9,448 bases of DNA from CAVTAE01 sp051649365 (GTDB lineage: Bacteria; Deinococcota; Deinococci; Deinococcales; Trueperaceae): assembly GCA_051649365.1 (NCBI GenBank), contig JBOFGY010000271.1, positions 1 through 9,448 on the forward strand, read 5' to 3'. The notes under the pieces were generated by a model that saw only the letters and a list, made by a program, of their open reading frames with translations, did not search any database and was not told the origin of the DNA. How positions within the stretch are numbered: the first letter of the stretch is position 1; each line of letters starts with the position of its first letter. Of this stretch, positions 4,338-9,448 are shown one piece after another. The position numbers and the translations under genes were made by a program.

Positions 4338-7265
4338 ATGGTTGAACCCTTTCCCAGACCCACAACACGCCCTGAACCTAGTCTTTTAGAACGCATCGCC
4401 AACGAACTCAAATGGAAAATCTCTGGCGAAGTCCGTTTTGATGACCGCGCCCGTGCTCTTTACGCAACAGATGCGAGTCTTTACGAAATAAAACCGCATG
4501 GTGTCGTGTTGCCTAAAACGATTGAGGATGTCAAGGCGGTTGTCGAGGTTGCGAATACCCACAACTTGGCACTATTACCAAGGGGCGGTGGAACGAGTTT
4601 GGCAGGTCAAGCCGTTGGCGAGGCCATCGTTATTGATTTTACAAAGTACATGGATAAGGTGCTCGAGTTCAACCTCGAGGAACGCTGGGCTAAAGTGCAA
4701 CCCGGTGTGATTCGAGACAACCTCAATGAGTTTTTGAAACCTCACAAACTGCAATTTACCCCCGATGTCTCCACCACAAACCGCTCTGCCATTGGTGGTA
4801 TGGTTGCCAATAACTCGGCAGGAACGCGCTCGATTAAATATGGTAAAGCCGTTGATCAAGTGATTGCGATGACGGTGATGCTTTCTGACGGTAGCATCGC
4901 CGAACTAAAAGCTTTAAGTGATGCAGAGTTGTACCACAAAAGGGAACTCGATACCCTCGAAGGAAAAATTTATAAAACCGTTCATCACGTCGTCACGGAG
5001 CACGCGGCTGAAATTGATAAACGCTTTCCCAAAGTGATGCGGCGTGTCGGTGGCTACAACTTGGATGAACTTGTAGGGCAACCCTTTAATCTTGCCAAGC
5101 TCGTTTCTGGTTCTGAGGGAACACTGGCAATTATTTTAGATATCACGATTAGACTGTTTCCTGTACCATCCCACAAGTGCATGGCGTTATTGCATTTTGA
5201 CTCTCTAAGCGATTCCTTTAAGGCGGTGCCGTATATTAACGAACATGGCCCGTCCGCAGTAGAAACGCTTGATGATGTGTTGCTCGAGCTAGGTTCACAA
5301 AACCCCGCCCTTGCTGCTCTTATGACTTGGGTCAGAGGTAATCCAAAATCTGTTCTTATCGTTGAGTTTGATGGCGAGAGCGAAGCGGAGATGCTGCGCG
5401 GCTTACAAAGTTTGCAAAGTGACGCGCGCATCGGTGCGATGAGCTATTACACGCATCTAGCAATGACTGCTAAAGAACAAGCTGAAATTTTGGAGCTTCG
5501 TAAAGCAGGTTTAGGAATTTACAACACGATCAAAGGTGACGCAAAACCCGTTGCCTTTATCGAGGACGCGGCGATCCCTCCCGAGCATTTGGCGGACTAC
5601 ATTCCAGAAGTCGTAGAGCTTTGCAACAAATACAATGTAAAGACAGTGATGTATGGTCATGCGTCGGTGGGGGTGATTCACGTGCGTCCCATTTTAGATA
5701 TGAAGAAAGCAGAAGACTTAGAAAAATTTAAGCATATTAGTGAAGAGACATTTGCGCTTGTCAAAAAATATGGCGGCTCGTGGAGTGGTGAACACGGTGA
5801 CGGTCTGGTGAGAAGTTATCAAAACAAAAAACTTTTTGGTGATACCCTCTACAACGCATTTAGAGATATCAAGTACGCTTTTGATCCAAAGAATCTTATG
5901 AATCCTGGCAAGATTGTGGACGCGCAGGAGGACATTACAGAAAACTTGCGCTTCCATAAAAACTACCAGGGTTTACCGCTAAATACCGTCTTCGACTTCT
6001 CTGGCGATGGTGGTTTTTTGGGTGCAGTGGAAATGTGTTCGGGTGTGGGTGCTTGCCGCAAGACAACCACTGGAACGATGTGTCCGAGCTATATGGCGAC
6101 ACGTGACGAAGACCATTCGACCCGCGGACGCGCGAACATTTTGCGCGAAGCAGTGACAGGGAAATTGCCGGGCGGGCTTACAAGTAAGGAAGTCTATAAC
6201 GTTCTCGATTTGTGCCTCGAGTGCAAAGCCTGTAAGTCCGAATGTCCGAGCCGCGTAGATATGGCAAAACTGAAGTACGAATTTTTGCAACAGTACTATG
6301 ACGTACACGGTACACCCCTTCAAGCGAAAGCCTTTGCCTACTCGTATCTCACATCTCCACTTGGGCGCACCTTTGCACCCATTGCTAATAAGATTTTGCC
6401 GCTTAAACCTGTGCGTTGGTTGCTGGAGAGAACCCTCGGCATAGATAAACGCCGCATTATGCCGCGCTACGCAGAGCAGTCCTTTGAGCAATGGCTACGC
6501 GAACACAAAAAAGAAAGTGAACATCAAAAGTCGGTCACCGCAAATGCTAGCAAGCCCAAGGTCGCGCTCTTCGCTGATACTTGGACGATGTACCACGAAG
6601 CCAACGTGGGTATCTCTGCGACAAAAGTTTTAGAAGCTCTCGGCTACCAAGTCGAACATATTCCTTACCAGTGTTGCGGACGCACGCTGATTTCAAAAGG
6701 ACTTTTGCGCGAGGCTAAAAAACTTGCTCAGAAAAACGTGCGTGTGTTGCAAGGCTATGTCAATCACAATATTCCTGTGGTGGGACTCGAGCCCTCCTGC
6801 GTGACAGCGTTTCAAGATGACTACCGCGATTTAGTCCCTGGCGAAAAAACGGAAGCCGTTGCAAATCATGTAAAAATGATTGACCAGTTTTTAGCGAAAG
6901 AATGGACAGCAGGTAAGCTCGAGCCCACGAATGTCTTCAACAAACATGCAGTGACCGTGATGCTACACGGTCACTGTCAACAACGCGCCATCATGGGAAC
7001 CAAAGCCACACAAGCCGTACTCGGGTGGGTGTCGCAAGAGGTCAAAGAAGTAGATTCAGGCTGCTGTGGTATGGCGGGGTCGTTTGGTTACAGCCATTAC
7101 GATGTTTCGATGCAAAGCGGCGAACGAAGACTTTTCCCAGCTGCGCGTGCACATGTGGGCGAGATTGCTGCCTGTGGTTTTAGTTGTCGGCATCAGATTG
7201 CTGATGGTACGAACAAGCACGCGAAGCACGTGGTGGAGATTATGAGTGAGGCGTTGAAAGGCTGA
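4338..7265 (+). CDS. FAD-linked 2-hydroxyacid dehydrogenase fused to Fe-S oxidoreductase (YdiJ / D-2-hydroxyglutarate dehydrogenase type)
   Basis: A fused flavo-iron-sulfur dehydrogenase that probably oxidises D-2-hydroxyglutarate or D-lactate and passes electrons to the quinone pool or another carrier. At 975 residues it is close to E. coli YdiJ (1018). Order: FAD-binding PCMH domain about 50-270 with LLPRGGGTSLAGQ (79-91) and FTPDVSTTNRSAIGGMVANN; an FAD-oxidase C-terminal domain to about 535, with YGHASVGVIHVRP, GSWSGEHGDG and FDPKNLMNPGKI; Fe-S region with C567, C573 and C582, where the middle Cys of CxxCxxC is Val570, as in other YdiJ proteins; a canonical C626-x2-C629-x2-C632-x3-C636; then two heterodisulfide-reductase-like CCG domains (C779-C780, C821, C880, C909-C910). 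No signal peptide or membrane span is seen. Substrate cannot be read from sequence. It stands alone, with its own likely promoter. Confidence 0.92.
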   Translation: MVEPFPRPTTRPEPSLLERIANELKWKISGEVRFDDRARALYATDASLYEIKPHGVVLPKTIEDVKAVVEVANTHNLALLPRGGGTSLAGQAVGEAIVIDFTKYMDKVLEFNLEERWAKVQPGVIRDNLNEFLKPHKLQFTPDVSTTNRSAIGGMVANNSAGTRSIKYGKAVDQVIAMTVMLSDGSIAELKALSDAELYHKRELDTLEGKIYKTVHHVVTEHAAEIDKRFPKVMRRVGGYNLDELVGQPFNLAKLVSGSEGTLAIILDITIRLFPVPSHKCMALLHFDSLSDSFKAVPYINEHGPSAVETLDDVLLELGSQNPALAALMTWVRGNPKSVLIVEFDGESEAEMLRGLQSLQSDARIGAMSYYTHLAMTAKEQAEILELRKAGLGIYNTIKGDAKPVAFIEDAAIPPEHLADYIPEVVELCNKYNVKTVMYGHASVGVIHVRPILDMKKAEDLEKFKHISEETFALVKKYGGSWSGEHGDGLVRSYQNKKLFGDTLYNAFRDIKYAFDPKNLMNPGKIVDAQEDITENLRFHKNYQGLPLNTVFDFSGDGGFLGAVEMCSGVGACRKTTTGTMCPSYMATRDEDHSTRGRANILREAVTGKLPGGLTSKEVYNVLDLCLECKACKSECPSRVDMAKLKYEFLQQYYDVHGTPLQAKAFAYSYLTSPLGRTFAPIANKILPLKPVRWLLERTLGIDKRRIMPRYAEQSFEQWLREHKKESEHQKSVTANASKPKVALFADTWTMYHEANVGISATKVLEALGYQVEHIPYQCCGRTLISKGLLREAKKLAQKNVRVLQGYVNHNIPVVGLEPSCVTAFQDDYRDLVPGEKTEAVANHVKMIDQFLAKEWTAGKLEPTNVFNKHAVTVMLHGHCQQRAIMGTKATQAVLGWVSQEVKEVDSGCCGMAGSFGYSHYDVSMQSGERRLFPAARAHVGEIAACGFSCRHQIADGTNKHAKHVVEIMSEALKG

Positions 7266-7335
7266 AGCAGCAGAAGGCTTTTAGAAAATTACAGAGATAT
7301 ATTGAGCTTTTGTCTTTCTGCTTTCCGCCGAGACA

Positions 7336-7344
7336 TGCTACACT
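7336..7344 (+). promoter_or_regulatory. Extended -10 TGCTACACT of carA
   Basis: TG-C-TACACT is an extended -10 box, which can work without a good -35 hexamer, and none is seen at normal spacing. It ends 9 nt before ATG 7354, so the transcript would start at or within a few bases of the start codon. No Shine-Dalgarno sequence and no visible pyrimidine-responsive attenuator lie in the 88-bp gap after the YdiJ-type gene. Confidence 0.5.
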
Positions 7345-7353
7345 TTCACGGAT

Positions 7354-8508
7354 ATGTCACTGCTCAAAAAACCCCCTGCTGTTTTAGCCCTCGAGGATGG
7401 CACCATTTATTACGGTTACGCCTTTGGTCATCCTGGTAAAACTGTCGGCGAAGTCGTGTTTAACACTGCTATGACGGGCTACCAAGAAATCCTCACCGAC
7501 CCGAGCTATCACGGACAAATTGTTACCATGACCTACCCACACATTGGCAATTATGGTGTGTCTGTTTATGACATGGAATCAAATATCCCTTACGCCAAAG
7601 GGTTTATCGTCCGCGAATTTAGCCGCGTGGCCAGTAATCACCGTTCCAACCAAGATTTGCAGAGCTTCATGGAGCAGCACAAGATTGTTGCTATCGAAGG
7701 CATTGATACACGTGCGCTCACAAGGCGTTTGCGTTCGGGTGGTGTGGTGAAGGGCGTGATTTATCACGGGGAAAGTAACGACGATATAGAAGCAGAGTTG
7801 ATTCAAGAAGCCAAAGACCTACCCGATATTGACGGGCGCGATATGACTCCCGAAGTAACGACACCCCTGCCTTACGCGCGTCCAACCTTTAAGGATAACC
7901 CTAGAGTTGTAGTGATGGATTTTGGCATTAAGCACTCGATTGTTTACAAGCTCGAGGCCGCTGGTGCTGAAGCCATCGTCGTTCCCGCACAAACCACACC
8001 CGCGCAAATTATGGCCCTCAACCCTTACGGTCTTGTCATCTCCAACGGTCCGGGTGACCCTGACGGCCCCAAGTACGCACACGACAGTGTGTGGCAACTT
8101 CTTGGGCTTTTGCCCACCTACGGGATTTGCTTAGGGCATCAACTCCTTGGACTTGCTGTAGGTGGAAAAACGTACAAGCTTAAACACGGTCATCACGGTG
8201 CAAACACACCTGTAAAAAATTTGCTCACTGGCGAAGTTGAAATCACGAGCCAAAACCATAACTACGCGGTTGATGTGGATTCGATTCCTGGTAAGCAATT
8301 TGTGGCAACACACATTAACCTCAATGACGGGACGCTCGAGGGCATGGCCCACACCCGCTACCCTGTCTTCAGTGTTCAGTACCATCCCGAAGCCAGCCCT
8401 GGCCCCCACGACGCAAGTTATCTTTTCAAACGCTTCATCGAAGAAGTGAATGCGTTTGAAGGTGCAACAGCGTTGCCGGCGTTTAAGGCGAATTCGGTAA
8501 GTCTTTAG
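7354..8508 (+). CDS. carA: Carbamoyl-phosphate synthase small (glutaminase) subunit
   Basis: Hydrolyses glutamine and feeds ammonia through a tunnel to CarB, which makes carbamoyl phosphate for pyrimidine and arginine synthesis. The 384 residues match E. coli CarA (382). The N-terminal CPSase domain starts ALEDGTIYYGYAFG, with FNTAMTGYQEILTDPSY and GIDTRALTRRLR. The C-terminal class I amidotransferase domain carries SNGPGDP, the nucleophile C259 in YGICLGHQLLGLA, and H344 and E346 in VQYHPEASPGPHD, so the catalytic triad is complete. No carB follows, unlike the usual carAB operon; dtd is next, 82 bp on. Deinococcus also has the two genes apart, as far as I recall. ATG 7354 gives the expected family start. 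The stop codon overlaps the first arm of an inverted-repeat cluster. Confidence 0.96.
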   Translation: MSLLKKPPAVLALEDGTIYYGYAFGHPGKTVGEVVFNTAMTGYQEILTDPSYHGQIVTMTYPHIGNYGVSVYDMESNIPYAKGFIVREFSRVASNHRSNQDLQSFMEQHKIVAIEGIDTRALTRRLRSGGVVKGVIYHGESNDDIEAELIQEAKDLPDIDGRDMTPEVTTPLPYARPTFKDNPRVVVMDFGIKHSIVYKLEAAGAEAIVVPAQTTPAQIMALNPYGLVISNGPGDPDGPKYAHDSVWQLLGLLPTYGICLGHQLLGLAVGGKTYKLKHGHHGANTPVKNLLTGEVEITSQNHNYAVDVDSIPGKQFVATHINLNDGTLEGMAHTRYPVFSVQYHPEASPGPHDASYLFKRFIEEVNAFEGATALPAFKANSVSL

Positions 8509-8587
8509 GAGGGAGAATAGAGAATGCAGGAGGGAGTACGAAGTCAATACTGCCTTCTCCCTCCTCCCTCCTACAATTCTCCCTCCT
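8507..8587. repeat. Purine/pyrimidine inverted-repeat cluster (five copies of GGAGGGAG/CTCCCTCC)
   Basis: AGGAGGGAGAAT (8507-8518) and ATTCTCCCTCCT (8576-8587) are a perfect 12-bp inverted pair. Inside it, AGGAGGGAG (8528-8536) can pair with either of two overlapping CTCCCTCCT copies (8557-8565 or 8564-8572). The octamer GGAGGGAG thus occurs twice forward and three times reversed in 81 bases. The outer arm is followed by TTTT (8587-8590), so it might end carA transcripts. It fills almost the entire carA-dtd gap and includes the dtd -10 box. Its origin is unknown; it may be a dispersed intergenic repeat. Confidence 0.8.
8572..8577 (+). promoter_or_regulatory. -10 box TACAAT of dtd inside the repeat cluster
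   Basis: TACAAT is a good -10 hexamer, 13 nt before the dtd ATG. No -35 box stands at 16-18 bp (candidate region about 8549-8554, ACTGCC). The 13 nt are pyrimidine-rich, so there is no Shine-Dalgarno sequence. The dtd transcript would start a few bases before the ATG. If the hairpin acts on carA transcripts, terminator and promoter overlap. Confidence 0.38.
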
Positions 8588-8590
8588 TTT

Positions 8591-9037
8591 ATGCGAACCC
8601 TTATCCAGCGCGTAGCTTATGCCAAAGTAACTGTAGACAACACCGTCATTGGTCAAATTGACAAAGGACTGCTCGTGCTGCTTGGTGTAACCCATGATGA
8701 CACCGAAGATACTGTCCACAGACTTGCTGCTAAGATAAGCAAGTTGCGAATTTTTAATGACGACGCGGGCAAGATGAATTTAAGCGTGAAAGATGTGGGT
8801 GGTTCGTTTCTTGTCGTGAGTCAGTTTACGCTTTATGCTGATGCTAAAGGCGGTAATCGTCCGAGTTATATAGGGGCAGCACAACCCAACCACGCAACAC
8901 AACTTTACAACGTTTTTAGTGATGCGTTGCGCTCACTTGGTTTTACCGTTGCTAATGGCCAGTTTGGGGCAGATATGAATGTCGAACTTCTGAACCAAGG
9001 CCCTGTAACAATTTGGCTGGACAGTGACGCACTTTAA
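8591..9037 (+). CDS. dtd: D-aminoacyl-tRNA deacylase
   Basis: Removes D-amino acids (and glycine from tRNA-Ala) mischarged onto tRNA, a cytosolic proofreading step in translation. The 148 residues equal the usual Dtd length (145-150). The start MRTLIQRVAYAKVTVD is typical. The two active-site motifs are intact: SQFTLYAD with Thr80 (77-84), and NQGPVTIWLDS (135-145), whose Gly-cisPro provides D-chirality selection across the dimer. The NRPSYIGAAQP block (89-99) replaces the more common RRPSF. No stringent-response gene (rel) is next to it, which is its neighbour in many Firmicutes. It probably has its own promoter in the carA-dtd gap. Confidence 0.95.
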   Translation: MRTLIQRVAYAKVTVDNTVIGQIDKGLLVLLGVTHDDTEDTVHRLAAKISKLRIFNDDAGKMNLSVKDVGGSFLVVSQFTLYADAKGGNRPSYIGAAQPNHATQLYNVFSDALRSLGFTVANGQFGADMNVELLNQGPVTIWLDSDAL

Positions 9038-9066
9038 GGTTCTATCGTTCTGAAAGAAGTGAACCT
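9037..9066. other. Small hairpin right after dtd
   Basis: AGGTTC (9037-9042) pairs with GAACCT (9061-9066), and TTCT/AGAA inside can add a short second stem. It begins at the last base of the dtd stop codon. No T-run follows, so it is at most a weak or factor-dependent terminator or an RNA-end stabiliser. Confidence 0.3.
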
Positions 9067-9067
9067 C

Positions 9068-9360
9068 ATGAAGAAAGCGCAGAAAATACTTTTGGAGAAC
9101 AGCTAAGTGCCTTATGGGATTTTCGGAATCATTGAAACGTCGGGCTACTTTCCATCTAGAGATTTTTTGAACGAATTTTTGCGACAAGGCAGCGACCCTT
9201 GTGACCAAGATGGCAGAATGAAACCTTGGCATCTTTTGAACTATCGAGTCAAAACTATGGAGCGGTAAAACTGTGGTAGCTTACCACTCATCCTGACACT
9301 ATTGAAGATGCACTCGAGGCAACGTTTTGGGATGGTTGGGGTCCAAAAGATTCTTGGTAA
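9068..9360 (+). pseudogene. Degenerate unrecognised gene with a stop and two frameshifts
   Basis: ATG 9068 reads MKKAQKILLENS and stops at TAA 9104-9106. In the same phase, directly from GTG 9107, it continues PYGIFGIIETSGYFPSRDF, then DQDGRMKPWHLLNYRVKTMER with TAA at 9266-9268. The next phase gives SGKTVVAYHSS, and the third gives HPDTIEDALEATFWDGW, then GPKDSW and TAA at 9358-9360. The three pieces follow in order and end in plausible protein-like sequence, so I read them as one broken gene of about 97 codons. A second possibility is a 54-residue GTG-started peptide (9107-9268) that is real on its own. I do not recognise the family. Bases 9361-9448 after it show nothing I can name. Confidence 0.4.
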
Positions 9361-9448
9361 TGAATAAAAGCCCATTTGCTAACTCTAGGGTGATACTTTA
9401 ATGTGTAACTTACAGTATTGCAGTAACTCTCTCATCCATCTTCTCACA

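Larger units (their letters stand above)
625..9318. repeat. Dispersed over-represented palindrome CTCGAG, 22 copies
   Basis: CTCGAG starts at 625, 737, 1599, 1737, 2237, 2506, 2516, 2695, 2771, 3299, 3376, 3942, 4662, 4674, 5283, 6216, 6786, 6918, 7390, 7951, 8335 and 9313. At about 48% G+C roughly 2 copies are expected in this length. Sixteen copies lie in the Leu-Glu codon phase (CTC GAG) and six in the other two phases, for example CCT CGA GGT in aceB and ATC TCG AGA at 1597-1605. Copies also occur in the Uma2 remnant and in the degenerate 3' gene. Dtd and the 3584-3920 and 1816-2110 stretches have none. The function is unknown; HIP1 (GCGATCGC) in cyanobacteria is the known parallel. Confidence 0.85.

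Noticed and set aside
5979..6491. 170-codon minus-strand open frame
   Set aside because: Antisense shadow of the Fe-S region of the YdiJ-type gene, with no family motif.
7267..7323. AGCAGAA / TTCTGCT inverted pair between the YdiJ-type gene and carA
   Set aside because: Seven pairs with a loop of over 30 nt and no T-run; not a credible terminator.
8131..8547. 138-codon minus-strand open frame
   Set aside because: Antisense to the carA amidotransferase domain; no sign of independent coding.
9401..9427. GTAAC-flanked segment GTAACTTACAGTATTGCAGTAAC near the right edge
   Set aside because: Only a 5-bp direct repeat and a mismatched TTAC/GTAA stem; easily chance.
1..9448. CRISPR array, tRNA, rRNA, toxin-antitoxin pair or defence island
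   Set aside because: I looked for regular spaced repeats, T-arm sequences and known defence motifs on both strands and saw none.

Overview
This 9.4-kb window is bacterial, about half G+C, and mostly chromosomal housekeeping genes separated by decayed accessory DNA. I place it tentatively in the Deinococcota. The CarA sequence looks like Deinococcus CarA from memory. None of the six main genes has a Shine-Dalgarno sequence before its start, and five have a TAnnnT-like -10 element 5-13 nt before the ATG, as in the leaderless mRNAs well known in Deinococcus. This placement is an inference; no database was searched.

Layout, left to right. (1) Bases 1-138 are the 3' end of an insertion sequence carrying the C-terminus of an ISAs1-type transposase. 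(2) Bases 256-1815 encode malate synthase A (aceB). (3) Bases 1816-2110 are non-coding, with one REP-like palindrome. (4) Bases 2111-2874, minus strand, are a class I SAM-dependent methyltransferase whose 5' part is out of frame by one base. (5) Bases 3005-3583 encode an NfuA-type Fe-S carrier, divergent from the methyltransferase. (6) Bases 3670-4293 are a graveyard of Uma2/DUF820 nuclease-family sequence: a C-terminal half on the minus strand meets an N-terminal half on the plus strand head to head, both frameshifted. (7) Bases 4338-7265 encode a large FAD plus Fe-S 2-hydroxyacid dehydrogenase of the YdiJ type. (8) Bases 7354-8508 encode carA. (9) Bases 8591-9037 encode dtd, separated from carA by a purine/pyrimidine inverted-repeat cluster. 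(10) Bases 9068-9360 hold a degenerate, unrecognised gene.

The functional genes do not form one pathway. Malate synthase consumes glyoxylate, the YdiJ-type enzyme oxidises a 2-hydroxyacid and needs Fe-S clusters, NfuA delivers Fe-S clusters, CarA makes ammonia for carbamoyl phosphate, and Dtd proofreads D-aminoacyl-tRNAs. Each gene seems to have its own promoter. No isocitrate lyase or carB lies in the window.

I found no convincing new defence or mobile system. The most unusual signal is compositional: the palindrome CTCGAG occurs 22 times, against about 2 expected, spread through most genes and both decayed regions. The other points worth following are the one-base methyltransferase frameshift, the back-to-back Uma2 remnants, the uniform lack of ribosome-binding sites, the CTCCCTCC repeat cluster at the carA/dtd junction, and the 12-bp palindrome before nfuA.
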